Assembly (NCBI GenBank): GCA_025998755.1
Contig: AP024674.1
Coordinates: 2,062,162 to 2,126,161 of the forward strand
Direction: 5' to 3'
Length of the DNA: 64,000 bases
Source: Armatimonadota bacterium
GTDB lineage: Bacteria > Armatimonadota > UBA5829 > DSUL01
This document shows positions 9,753-17,664 of this stretch, piece after piece. The notes under the pieces were generated by a model. That model was given only the letters and a program-made list of their open reading frames with translations, made no database searches and was not told the DNA's origin. Each line of letters opens with the position of its first letter. Position 1 is the first letter of the stretch. The translations under genes were made by a program, and so were the position numbers.

Positions 9753-10421
9753 CTAGTTCAGCGGCTTGATCCGGATGTTGCGGAACCACACCCTGTCACC
9801 GCCGCCATGGTTCTGCAGGCCGATGTAACCCTCTGTCGCCCGGCTCCCGGTGAAGCGGGTGACCAGGGTTCCGTTCACACGAACCAGATACCGCTGCCCC
9901 ACTACCTCGATCTCCATCGTGTTCCACTGGCCGTAGGGCTTTGTGGGCACGCTGTAGGACTCGCTGAAGCTGTACACGGCTCCGGTGCGGTGCTTCGGCC
10001 CGCCTGCATCCTGGATCTGGATCTCGTATCCCTCGTTCACCGGCTTCCAGGGGTCGCCCTGCGGATCCGGGAAGCGGACGAAGATGCCGGAGTTGGACTC
10101 TGCCTTCTCCGCCTTCCAATCCACGCGCAGGATGAAGTCCTTGAACGGCCGTTCCGCATACCAGAACAGCCCCATTCCCCCTTCGGAGAGCAGTGACCCG
10201 TCCGGTTGCTGGACAAACCGTCCGGGCCCGGCCTGTTTCCACCGGGACGTGTCTCGCCCGTCATACAGCAGGGTGAATCCCTTTTCCAGAGCGGGCCAGT
10301 CCACCGGCCCACCCGGTGAAGTCCGGGCCGCCGGACGGCCCATTGCCCAGCCCGCCACTGCCGCCAGGACCACCGCCGCGCCGCAGACCGCGCCGATCGT
10401 CAGCTTCTTGCACTTGCTCAT
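9753..10421 (-). CDS. Secreted DUF1080 (3-keto-disaccharide hydrolase-like) protein
   Basis: A 222-residue exported protein. Residues about 8-28 form a hydrophobic signal segment. The rest is one DUF1080 concanavalin-like domain, recognised by LLYDGRDTSRWKQ, the central GLFWYAERPFKDFILRVDWK, SNSGIFVRFPDP, YEIQIQDAG and the terminal VWFRNIRIKPLN. Members of this family bind or cleave sugars, and some hydrolyse 3-keto-glycosides; the activity here is not provable from sequence. It faces the FGGY kinase gene tail to tail. A ten-base-pair inverted repeat lies just upstream of its start. Confidence 0.85.
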   Translation of the reverse strand: MSKCKKLTIGAVCGAAVVLAAVAGWAMGRPAARTSPGGPVDWPALEKGFTLLYDGRDTSRWKQAGPGRFVQQPDGSLLSEGGMGLFWYAERPFKDFILRVDWKAEKAESNSGIFVRFPDPQGDPWKPVNEGYEIQIQDAGGPKHRTGAVYSFSESYSVPTKPYGQWNTMEIEVVGQRYLVRVNGTLVTRFTGSRATEGYIGLQNHGGGDRVWFRNIRIKPLN

Positions 10422-10445
10422 CTCCGCATTCCTCGCCTTTCATCG

Positions 10446-10487
10446 AAGGGGAGGAACTGCCATTTTGCCGGCACAGATCCTCCCCTT
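10446..10487 (-). promoter_or_regulatory. Inverted repeat between the pseudopilin gene and the DUF1080 gene
   Basis: AAGGGGAGGA (10446-10455) pairs with TCCTCCCCTT (10478-10487), loop of 22 bases. No T-run follows on either strand. It could stop or slow transcription leaving the upstream pseudopilin gene, or shape the leader of the DUF1080 gene. Confidence 0.35.
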
Positions 10488-10561
10488 CAGGATCTCTGAG
10501 CTTCCGCCTTCCGGAATTCAGGGGTTCCCCGGAATGCGCAGTCTCTCCTTCCGTAAGGCGT

Positions 10562-11272
10562 TCATGGACGCCAGTGAACGTGGTCCCACGGGGCCCACAG
10601 CGATGCCTTCATCTCCTCCTGCCGGATATGGCGCGCGTGGCCATCCAGATAGGCTGCGTTGGCTCCGCCGTTGTGCTGATAGCGCAGGCGCTCCTCGGGC
10701 CGCCCCGGCGTCACGTGTTCCGGCTTCCAGACGTGACTGCCATTGAACCCCTCCGCCACGACGATGATGCTGGATGGACCATACGACAGCCCATCTCTGG
10801 CGGAGCCGCTGAAGCCGCTCTCGGGTGCTCCGTCCAGCGTCTCGTTCCAGACGTAAGTGCCGCGGATGCCCGCCCGCTCGAAGGGGACGGACGGGTCCGG
10901 TGGGCGCTCCCAGTCCAGCAATCCCGTGGGCATTGGCGTGGGTCTCCACCCCGGACAGATGAACACATCATCCGCCTTCGTGTAAGGATGCAGGATGACC
11001 CACCAGTATCCGCCGCTCTCCGGGATGTCGTCGCGGCAGACCGGGACGCGGCTCTTGTGATCCGACGTGTACATCTGCACCGCCCGCGCCACCTGCCCCA
11101 TATTGGACAGACAGCCGGTCTGAATGGCCCGGCTTCGCGCCCGCGCGAACACCGGGAACAGCACAGCGGCCAGGATGGCGATGATGGCGATCACCACCAG
11201 AAGCTCGATGAGTGTGAAACCCCGCCGTCCGCGCACGAGGCGGGAGCGGGAGTGGAAATCCCTGCGTTTCAT
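10562..11272 (-). CDS. Prepilin-type pseudopilin with C-terminal DGH signature (copy A)
   Basis: A 236-residue type II secretion/type IV pilin-like protein. The class III leader ends at RRG, followed by FTLIELLVVIAIIAILAAVLFPVF, the prepilin peptidase site and membrane helix. Then comes CLSNMGQVARAVQMY, PVC, FICPGWRPTP and AAYLDGHARH, the layout of the H-X9-DG (DUF1559-related) proteins abundant in Armatimonadota and Planctomycetota. Three cysteines (CLSN, PVC, FICP) are shared with copy B at 17665. ATG 11272 has GGAGG at good spacing. It is preceded by the cysteine-rich protein gene A. Function is unknown; surface assembly is the family expectation. Confidence 0.85.
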   Translation of the reverse strand: MKRRDFHSRSRLVRGRRGFTLIELLVVIAIIAILAAVLFPVFARARSRAIQTGCLSNMGQVARAVQMYTSDHKSRVPVCRDDIPESGGYWWVILHPYTKADDVFICPGWRPTPMPTGLLDWERPPDPSVPFERAGIRGTYVWNETLDGAPESGFSGSARDGLSYGPSSIIVVAEGFNGSHVWKPEHVTPGRPEERLRYQHNGGANAAYLDGHARHIRQEEMKASLWAPWDHVHWRP

Positions 11273-11329
11273 TGGAAATCCTCCGTTTCGAAGTCCGTAT
11301 TGTGGAAGCGCAATGACCGTGAACGGACT

Positions 11330-11704
11330 TCAGCGGGGAGGAGCGCGGAGAGAACAGGGACGCAGGTTGCCACTGGAGGCCGGCGGAACTTCGCCGGTCA
11401 CCAGCAGCCCGGCTGGACGGGCCGTCTCTGGACGAAAACTATCCAGCGGAGCGGCCCCCAGAGATGGCGGAGCAGGCGAAAGACGCAGCGGCTCAGGGCT
11501 GCGCTCCGGCGCCTGGCAGCAGGCGCAAGGGGTGTCCTCTGCAGACTCTTGCCCGCAACAGGAATCCGCCGCCAGCCCTGGCAGTATGCATCCGGCACAA
11601 AAAGAACCGTCCCCCGCGTGCCGGGGCAGGCTGGAGGCTGCGCCAACGACCGCGGCGGCGGCGAGGAAGAGCACGAGAATGAGGCTTTGCGCCAGGCGTC
11701 TCAC
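11330..11704 (-). CDS. Cysteine-rich exported protein (copy A), unknown function
   Basis: A 124-residue protein: an N-terminal hydrophobic signal segment (RRLAQSLILVLFLAAAAVVG), then cysteine clusters FCAGC, SCCGQ and PCACC within about 30 residues, then a proline-rich tail ending SLRAPPR. Copy B at 18504 has the same plan and nearly the same ending, though little other identity. Clustered cysteines plus export suggest metal binding, as in CopL/DUF2946-like proteins; this is inference. The start is GTG 11704 because a consensus promoter ends seven bases upstream, giving a leaderless mRNA; an ATG at 11782 would lie upstream of that promoter. The pseudopilin gene follows after 57 bases. Confidence 0.6.
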   Translation of the reverse strand: MRRLAQSLILVLFLAAAAVVGAASSLPRHAGDGSFCAGCILPGLAADSCCGQESAEDTPCACCQAPERSPEPLRLSPAPPSLGAAPLDSFRPETARPAGLLVTGEVPPASSGNLRPCSLRAPPR

Positions 11705-11711
11705 AAACTTC

Positions 11712-11740
11712 AGTATAGCAAGGGCAGGGCGCTGTTGCAA
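11712..11740 (-). promoter_or_regulatory. Promoter giving a leaderless mRNA for the cysteine-rich gene A
   Basis: On the minus strand TTGCAA (11740-11735), 17 bases, TATACT (11717-11712). Seven bases separate the -10 box from GTG 11704, so transcription should begin at or next to the start codon. Confidence 0.65.
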
Positions 11741-11765
11741 ACGCTTCGCGTGAATGCCGGAAGAT

Positions 11766-12368
11766 TTACGGGCGCGCGACACCCAGCCCGGAGCTGCGCA
11801 GATACTGCTGACTGATCAGCGCCATGATCATCACCAGCCAGAACATCTGGTAGGCGAACTCCTTGTTCTTCACAGCTCGCCCCAACGAGAAAGCGTGGCG
11901 CAGCCGGCCGCCCGGCCAGCGCCAGGTAAAGAAGCGTCCCACCCGCGACATATACTCCCGGAACTGCTCGCCGTGCTCCATCAGCAGAACCTCTTCCTCC
12001 CAGCGCACCTGCGAGCCGTAACAGATGGCGAATGTCACAACAAAGAAGATCAGGAGCGGGAGGCTGTGCACAAAAATGGCCACTCCCACGCCGCCGATGA
12101 AAGTCCCCAAGTAAAGGGGGTTGCGTGACAGAGCGTAGGGTCCGGAGGTGATCAGCTCCGTCGTCTTTATCAGGGATCCGGCGCTCCAGATGCGGATGAA
12201 GCTGCCTAGCGCCACCAACCCCAGCGCCCACCAGTGGAAGTTCCCGTCGTTCACCAGGAACGCCATAAGAATGAACAGATAGTTCGCCGGCAACCGCATC
12301 CGGGCGGCAAGAGGCAGGCGAGGATGCTTCCTGGGGGTGGCTGTGGTGGCCGATCCGGCGGATGACAC
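11766..12368 (-). CDS. Isoprenylcysteine carboxyl methyltransferase (ICMT/PEMT)-family membrane protein
   Basis: A 200-residue integral membrane protein with about four or five hydrophobic segments. The family core is seen in TSGPYALSRNPLYLGTFIGG and in EEEVLLMEHGEQFREYMSRVGRF, the SAM-binding region of ICMT and phospholipid methyltransferases. Bacterial members methylate lipids, isoprenoids or unknown substrates; a CaaX protein substrate is not expected. It follows the SPOR-domain gene by 52 bases and precedes the promoter of cysteine-rich gene A. Confidence 0.8.
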   Translation of the reverse strand: MSSAGSATTATPRKHPRLPLAARMRLPANYLFILMAFLVNDGNFHWWALGLVALGSFIRIWSAGSLIKTTELITSGPYALSRNPLYLGTFIGGVGVAIFVHSLPLLIFFVVTFAICYGSQVRWEEEVLLMEHGEQFREYMSRVGRFFTWRWPGGRLRHAFSLGRAVKNKEFAYQMFWLVMIMALISQQYLRSSGLGVARP

Positions 12369-12420
12369 GGTCAGCAGCGCCTCCTATCCGGATGGCAGGG
12401 GAACACTTGCGGCACTCTTT

Positions 12421-13161
12421 TCATTCTCCCGACGGCACCACGCTGGCCTGCACTCCCTGCGAGCGCAGCCTCTCAGCCAGCTTTTCCGCGTTGACACGTT
12501 CGTTGAAGAGCCCGGCCTGCACCCGCCACGCTTCCCGACCGTTAAGGGTGGTCTTGACCACTGTGGCCTGCTGGCCGCGGGCGCGCAGGTCCGAAGCCAC
12601 CTGCGAGGCACGGTCTTCCGTGGAGAACACTCCCACCTGCACGCGGTACTGCCTGCCAGACGAGTTTTCCGCCGGCGGTCGGGTTTCTTCCGGACGGGTA
12701 TCAGGCTGAGGGGCTGATGCCGGCTCCCCGGGAGCCCCGGCAGGTGGAGACTGATCCGGGGCGGCTGAAGCCGGAGACGGGGTCGGAGTCCGCGGACCCT
12801 GGTGCGGGGTCGCGGGGGGCGCGGCAGGCGTGGGCGCGGACGGGGGCTTCGGCTTCTGCTGTGCCCGGGCCGCGGCGGAGTCTTCCACGGTGATCTCCAC
12901 CTTCACCCTGGGTGTCACGGGAGCAGACGAGGCGGGCCGGGATGATGTGTCAAGAGCTCCGGATTCTGCGGAGGCCGCATCGGGGGCCGCTTGCTCCGCG
13001 GCAGGCTTATCCTTTCCGCGCTCTAACAGCATCGGCCCCACCACATAGAAGCCCGCAAGGGCGCTCGCCCCGAAGAGCACTACCACGCCCAGAAGCGTCG
13101 CAATAATCCGTCCGGTCTTTCCAGTAAGCCGCATCCGAATGCCCCGAAAGCCCTGTGTCAC
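12421..13161 (-). CDS. SPOR-domain membrane protein
   Basis: A 246-residue bitopic protein. A short basic N-terminus precedes one membrane helix (IIATLLGVVVLFGASALAGFYVV region). A long Pro/Ala-rich periplasmic linker follows (about residues 50-165), then a C-terminal SPOR domain of about 75 residues (from QYRVQVGVFSTEDRASQVA to GVQASVVPSG). SPOR domains bind denuded septal glycan strands, so a role at the division site is likely. No partner division gene is adjacent. The low-complexity linker is normal for this architecture. Confidence 0.88.
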   Translation of the reverse strand: MTQGFRGIRMRLTGKTGRIIATLLGVVVLFGASALAGFYVVGPMLLERGKDKPAAEQAAPDAASAESGALDTSSRPASSAPVTPRVKVEITVEDSAAARAQQKPKPPSAPTPAAPPATPHQGPRTPTPSPASAAPDQSPPAGAPGEPASAPQPDTRPEETRPPAENSSGRQYRVQVGVFSTEDRASQVASDLRARGQQATVVKTTLNGREAWRVQAGLFNERVNAEKLAERLRSQGVQASVVPSGE

Positions 13162-13237
13162 GCCATCCCGGGGCTAAACTCTTCAGCCATCCGGGCCGCT
13201 CGACATTCTAGCACCGAACCGGCGCGCGAACAACACG

Positions 13238-13278
13238 GCGGGGGGAGCGCCTCCCTCTCACGCTCCCCCCGCCTTTTT
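13238..13278. terminator. Strong GC-rich hairpin after the ARPP-1-like gene
   Basis: GCGGGGGGAGCG (13238-13249) pairs perfectly with CGCTCCCCCCGC (13261-13272). CTTTTT follows on the plus strand; on the minus strand, where the ARPP-1-like gene ends 34 bases before the hairpin, only CGTGTTGTT follows. It probably ends that gene's transcript despite the imperfect T-tract. Confidence 0.55.
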
Positions 13279-13311
13279 CGGCTTCCCAGAACCTCTATGA
13301 GCCGGAGCCTG

Positions 13312-14317
13312 CTACAACCGCAGGAACCGGCGACCCGTGAACGCCTTGATGTCAAGCAACGATGCGATGGCCGCGTCGCGCCGGATTCTTGTCTCCAGCA
13401 GTCGAAAGGCACAGAGGTGCACCAGGCGGCCATCCCACTCCAGCCCTCCGCCCGTCAGATCGCCCCCCAGATGCGCAGGTCCTCTCCCATTCCAATGGCC
13501 GGGTCTCTAGTCAGGGAGGCGGCACCCACATCGTTCAGGAACGCACGAGCCTGCTCCAGCGTGGGAGCGGGCGGCTCGTGCCCAGCTCGAGCCTGGTCCA
13601 GGGCATCTGGCGCGTTCCGCTGCACCACCTTGGGCAACATGGCCCGAAGGGTGGCCTCGCCGTCGAAGAGATCCAGGCAGATGAGCGATGGACCAATGAA
13701 AAAAGCGCTCCGGTCTGGCCTTCCACCGGCTGCATCGCCTCCTCGTAGTCCCGCAGGGAAACCTGGTTGCGCTCGTATATGTCATCCATCGCGCCGGTCG
13801 CGCTGTGGGCCTCCAGACTCAGCGACTTCTGGTGGATCTGCTCCCAGATCTCGCTCTGGTCTGATACACGGCTCTCGAATGTCGCAAGCGACGCGCTGAC
13901 GTGATCGGCCTTCCGTGCGCGTGCCTCGGCGAACAACGTGCGGGGAGCGCTCTGAAACTGCAGCGACTCGTAGTGCCACCGGAACTGCTCCACGCAGGAT
14001 ACCGGTATGGTTGCTTCCGAATGGGCATTCAGCGGGAGGCTCAGATTGAGCACCCGGTTCTGCCTGGCCCCGATCAGCTCTTCGCCGTCCATCAGGAAGA
14101 CCGGTTTGTCTGCATTGTTGATGAACCGGGCTTCCGGAACGCTTCTGGAGGCTGACACTTCCTTCACCTCGGCGACACCGTGGGCGATGGCTTCGACCAG
14201 CGTGATATAACCCGGCCCGGATACCGCCGGTCCCAGCAGCGGGAACATGACCAGCTGCTCCATTCTGACAGGGTTTCCGATGGCCGTTTTCTCGAGAGTT
14301 TCCGCAAGGGTCGCCAT
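13312..14317 (-). pseudogene. ARPP-1 family gene with two apparent -1 frameshifts
   Basis: The first 225 or so residues (MATLAETLEKTAIGNPVRME onward, with EAIAHGVAEVKEV and FLMDGEELIGARQNRVLN) match the ARPP-1/DUF6569 type, a family of unknown function linked to ADP-ribose biology. After GALF the frame fails at a run of six A (13699-13704, plus strand). Homologous-looking sequence continues one base back (FIGPSLICLDLFDGEATLR) until a run of six C (13463-13468). Beyond that a third frame carries the expected C-terminus (GLEWDGRLVHLCAFR) to TAG at 13312. Adding one base to each run restores a 335-residue protein. Either the gene is decayed or both homopolymers were under-called. Confidence 0.7.
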
Positions 14318-14394
14318 TGCGGGTAGCCTCCCTCCAACTGGTCTTTCAGCGCTGCCGTCCGTGGCGGCACCGTAGACGGATAATATCCGGGCGC

Positions 14395-14411
14395 TCTGTC
14401 AAATTCTGTCA
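14395..14411. repeat. TCTGTCA direct repeat between divergent genes
   Basis: TCTGTCA at 14395-14401 and again at 14405-14411, period 10. It lies in the 171-base divergent gap between the ARPP-1-like gene (minus) and the SDR operon (plus). It resembles a PhoB box half-site, but those repeat every 11 bases. The minus strand of the same bases contains TTGACA, which may simply be a -35 element. Confidence 0.35.
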
Positions 14412-14488
14412 GCATTGAGCCGTCCGAGACCTTTTTGATCTGCCTCCGACGAAGCGCGGGAGCCTTTGCCGTGCCCCACGCGTTTCAG

Positions 14489-16009
14489 ATGGTGAAAGTG
14501 ACAATAAGCCAGCACAACTCTGCCGGGGACAAACAGCGGGTGCTCCTGACGGGAGCAACCGGCTATATCGGTGGTCGTCTGCTGCGCAAACTGGAAGAAG
14601 AGGGCATCCGCGTGCGGTGTCTGGTCCGCAATCCCGCGGTGCTGGCCGGAAGAGTGGCCCCGGACACAGAGGTGGTTCAAGGCGATGTGCGCGACGCCAC
14701 GTCCGTCGAGCGCGCAATGGCGGGAGTCCGCGCGGCATACTATCTGGTCCACTCCATGGCCTCCGCCGGGTCCTTCGAAGAGCAGGACCGCCAGGCCGCC
14801 CGTAACTTCGCACGCGCTGCTGAGCGCTGCGGCGTGGAGCGGATCATTTATCTGGGAGGTCTTGCGCAGGAGGATGAGCGGGAGCTCTCATCCCATCTGC
14901 GGAGCAGGCTGGAGGTGGGGCGCATCTTCCGTGAAGGTTCCGTTCCCTCCATCGAACTGCGCGCGTCCATCGTCATCGGATCGGGCAGTCTCTCCTTCGA
15001 GATCGTCCGGAACCTGACCGAAAGACTCCCCGTTATGATCTGCCCTCGCTGGGTATCCATGCCCGCCCAGCCGATCGCCATCGGAGACGTGCTGGAATAC
15101 CTGCGGCAATCCCTGGAGATCCCTATCGAGGGCCACCGTATCTTCGAGATCGGGGGCGCGGACATCGTCAGCTACGGCGACCTGATGAGGGAATACGCCC
15201 GTCAGCGGAATCTGAAGCGGGTCATGATCTCTGTGCCCGTTCTAACCCCCTGGCTATCCAGTCTCTGGCTCGGTCTGGTAACGCCTGTGTACGCACGCGT
15301 GGGACGCAAGCTGATTGAAAGCGTGCGGCACGCCACCGTGGTCCGTGACCACTCCGCGCTGGCGGTGTTCAGGATCCGGCCCGCCGGCGTCCGCGAAGCG
15401 ATTGCGGCGGCGCTGCGCAACGAGGACCGCGAGCTGGCCGAAACTCGCTGGTCGGATGCGCTCTCCTCCTCAGGCGTGCGCAGGGACTGGGGCGGTGTGC
15501 GATTCGGCTCGCGACTGGTGGACTCCCGCTCCGTGGAGGTTGGCGTCCCCTGTGATATGGCGTTCGCCCCCATCCGGAGAATCGGGGGAGACACGGGATG
15601 GTATAGTCCGGCGTGGCTCTGGCGTCTGCGGGGAGCGCTGGATCTGCTCAGCGGGGGCGTGGGAATGCGCCGCGGGCGCAGAGACCCGGAACATCCTCAC
15701 GTGGGGGACGCGCTCGACTTCTGGCGGGTGGAAAAGTACGAGGAAAACCGGCTTCTTCGGCTGTACGCCGAAATGAAGGTGCCCGGGCGGGCCTGGCTCG
15801 AGTTCGAGGTCTCTCCGGTCCCCGGAGGGTCCCGCATCACGCAGACGGCTGTGTTTGACCCGCTGGGTCTCACCGGACTGGTCTACTGGTATGCCCTGTG
15901 GCCGGTGCATCAGCTGGTGTTTGGAAGGATGCTTCTCGGCATCGCACGGGCCGCCGCCGGCGAGTCTGCCTCACCGGCCGTCCCACAAAGGGGGCCGGGG
16001 AATGCGTAA
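14489..16009 (+). CDS. NAD(P)-binding epimerase-like protein with C-terminal DUF2867 domain
   Basis: About 506 residues. The N-terminal half is an atypical/extended SDR Rossmann domain with the glycine motif TGATGYIGGRLL and a YLVHSM strand in place of the classic YxxxK site. The C-terminal half (from about residue 330) is DUF2867, an SRPBCC-like ligand-binding fold (EVGVPCDMAFAPIRRIGG, DALDFWRVEKYEENRLL, WLEFEVSPVPGGSRITQ). Function is unknown; a hydrophobic ligand is plausible. The start is uncertain: ATG 14489 is where homology begins but has no clear Shine-Dalgarno. It overlaps tspO by eight bases. Confidence 0.82.
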   Translation: MVKVTISQHNSAGDKQRVLLTGATGYIGGRLLRKLEEEGIRVRCLVRNPAVLAGRVAPDTEVVQGDVRDATSVERAMAGVRAAYYLVHSMASAGSFEEQDRQAARNFARAAERCGVERIIYLGGLAQEDERELSSHLRSRLEVGRIFREGSVPSIELRASIVIGSGSLSFEIVRNLTERLPVMICPRWVSMPAQPIAIGDVLEYLRQSLEIPIEGHRIFEIGGADIVSYGDLMREYARQRNLKRVMISVPVLTPWLSSLWLGLVTPVYARVGRKLIESVRHATVVRDHSALAVFRIRPAGVREAIAAALRNEDRELAETRWSDALSSSGVRRDWGGVRFGSRLVDSRSVEVGVPCDMAFAPIRRIGGDTGWYSPAWLWRLRGALDLLSGGVGMRRGRRDPEHPHVGDALDFWRVEKYEENRLLRLYAEMKVPGRAWLEFEVSPVPGGSRITQTAVFDPLGLTGLVYWYALWPVHQLVFGRMLLGIARAAAGESASPAVPQRGPGNA

Positions 16010-16460
16010 CGCCGCGGCACTGTTTTTGAGCCTGCTGATCTGCTGGGGCGCGGCAGGTTTGGGTGGAGCTTGGACCGCATCCAGTGTGGAAGATTGGTAT
16101 CGCGCCCTGGCGCGTCCCTCCTGGACGCCGCCGGACGCCCTGTTCGGGCCGGTGTGGGCGGCACTGTATACGGCCATGGCCGTAAGCGCGTGGCTGATCT
16201 GGCGCAGGGCGGGTTTCGGATGGCCGCTGCCGGCCTTCGCCCTGCAGCTCGCGTTGAACGTCGCCTGGAGCGGCCTGTTCTTCGGGCTGCGGCAGGTGGG
16301 ACTTGCTCTGCTGGATATCGCCGCCCTCTGGACGGCCATCCTGGCGTGCATCCTGCTCTTCTGGTCTGTCTCCACTGTTGCCGCGCTGCTGATGGTTCCC
16401 TACCTGGCCTGGGTCAGCTTCGCGGCCGCCCTGAATTTCGCCATCTGGAGGATGAACTGA
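16002..16460 (+). CDS. tspO: TspO/MBR family tryptophan-rich sensory protein
   Basis: A 152-residue membrane protein with five predicted helices. It carries the TspO hallmarks WYRALARPSWTPPDALFGPVW, the WLIWRRAG loop and ALNVAWSGLFFGLRQ. TspO proteins bind porphyrins and cholesterol-like ligands and can act in tetrapyrrole photodegradation or stress signalling. Start ATG 16002 lies inside the end of the upstream gene, and the next gene starts one base after its stop. The three genes form a tight operon with two SDR-type enzymes. Confidence 0.92.
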   Translation: MRNAAALFLSLLICWGAAGLGGAWTASSVEDWYRALARPSWTPPDALFGPVWAALYTAMAVSAWLIWRRAGFGWPLPAFALQLALNVAWSGLFFGLRQVGLALLDIAALWTAILACILLFWSVSTVAALLMVPYLAWVSFAAALNFAIWRMN

Positions 16461-16461
16461 C

Positions 16462-17208
16462 ATGAGCGATTCGCGCTGTTTCGTCATCGCTGGAGGCTCC
16501 GGCGGCATCGGACGCACTCTCTGCAATCTTCTCTCCCGCAAGGGTCATCGTCTCTTCATAACCGGGCGCGGCCCGGAGCGCCTGCAAGCCGCCTGCGAAG
16601 AGTCAGGAGCCCAGGGAATGACTTGGGATGCAGGGCTGGAGCGGGACTTCTCTCCCGTCGTCGAAAGCGCGCTGGAGCGCTTTGGCCGGCTGGACGGCGC
16701 GGTGAACCTCTGCGGTTCCGTGCTCTTGAAGCCCGCCCACATGACCTCCGATGCCGATCTGGACGCGGTTCTGGCGGCCAACCTTCTCTCGGCGTTCAGC
16801 GTGACGCGCTCGGCCGCGAAGGCCCTGATGAAATCCGGAGGAGGAAGCATTGTGCTGGTCTCCTCGGCCGCGGCCCGCGTGGGGCTTGCCAACCACGAGG
16901 CGATCGCGGCGGCCAAGGCTGGAGTCATCGGCCTCACCCTCTCCGCTGCGGCCACCTATGCCGGATCAGGCATCCGGGTGAACTGTGTGGCTCCAGGTCT
17001 GGTCCGCACTCCGGCCACTGCACGCATCACGTCGAACGAGACAAGCCTGAAGATGTCCGAGCAGATGCATGCGCTGGGTCGCATCGGCGAACCGATGGAT
17101 GTCGCCTCCGCCATCGCCTGGCTTCTGGACCCGGAGGCGGGCTGGGTGACAGGGCAGGTCATCGGTGTGGATGGCGGACTGGCCACGGTGCGCAGCCGCG
17201 GCAGTTAG
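16462..17208 (+). CDS. Short-chain dehydrogenase-like protein lacking the catalytic tyrosine
   Basis: A 248-residue classical SDR fold. Cofactor motif GGSGGIGRTL, NAG-like strand, catalytic-serine strand VLVSSAAARVG, and PGLVRTP and VTGQVIGVDGG are all in place. At the active site, where YxxxK is expected, the sequence reads NHEAIAAAKAG: the lysine is present but the tyrosine position is isoleucine. It may have altered chemistry or only bind its ligand. It starts one base after tspO, so all three genes are probably co-translated. Confidence 0.88.
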   Translation: MSDSRCFVIAGGSGGIGRTLCNLLSRKGHRLFITGRGPERLQAACEESGAQGMTWDAGLERDFSPVVESALERFGRLDGAVNLCGSVLLKPAHMTSDADLDAVLAANLLSAFSVTRSAAKALMKSGGGSIVLVSSAAARVGLANHEAIAAAKAGVIGLTLSAAATYAGSGIRVNCVAPGLVRTPATARITSNETSLKMSEQMHALGRIGEPMDVASAIAWLLDPEAGWVTGQVIGVDGGLATVRSRGS

Positions 17209-17234
17209 CGCAAGCTTCGCCGGCGGACGAAATG

Positions 17235-17266
17235 AGCCCCTGCAGGGACGTGCTCCCCGCAGGGGC
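17235..17266. terminator. Hairpin between convergent genes
   Basis: GCCCCTGC (17235-17242) pairs with GCAGGGGC (17259-17266). It sits between the SDR stop (17208) and the YHS gene end (17292) and could serve both strands. No strong T-run. Confidence 0.45.
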
Positions 17267-17291
17267 CTCACGATATTTGAGGATCTCCTCT

Positions 17292-17642
17292 TCAGTGATC
17301 GTGCCCCGCGTGATCGTCCTTCCTGCCGGAGGAGTCCTGAGGCTTCACTGCGTACTTCGCGGGGTTCTCATCGAATTTCTTCCGGCAATCGTCCGAACAG
17401 AACGCATAGGTCTTCCCTTCGTAGGTCACATTCAGACGCTCCGGAAGGTATCCGCCCATCTTGTGCCCGCCGTCCACGTAGCAGACCCGGCAGTACCGAT
17501 CCACCGCGTCGTCTGGAATGGAGCTCATGTCTTGCGCCTGCGCGGGCGGAGGAGGCGGAGCCTCGGCGCTCTGCTTGCCGCAGCCGGCGCAGACGGCCGC
17601 GAGGGCGGCAACGAGCAATGCGAGAGGCACCATTTTTCTCAT
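17292..17642 (-). CDS. YHS-domain lipoprotein
   Basis: A 116-residue exported protein. A signal peptide ends in a lipobox-like VCAGC, so Cys about 20 would be lipidated. A Pro/Ala linker precedes one YHS domain: YCRVCYVDGG, then TYEGKTYAFCSDDCRKKFDENPAKY. This domain binds metal ions through its cysteines in copper- and other metal-handling proteins. The tail HAGHDH adds histidines. ATG 17642 has GGAAG seven bases upstream. It is the last gene of the copy-B cassette, 22 bases after the pseudopilin. Confidence 0.85.
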   Translation of the reverse strand: MRKMVPLALLVAALAAVCAGCGKQSAEAPPPPPAQAQDMSSIPDDAVDRYCRVCYVDGGHKMGGYLPERLNVTYEGKTYAFCSDDCRKKFDENPAKYAVKPQDSSGRKDDHAGHDH

Positions 17643-17664
17643 ATCCAATCTTCCTTCCCTTCCA

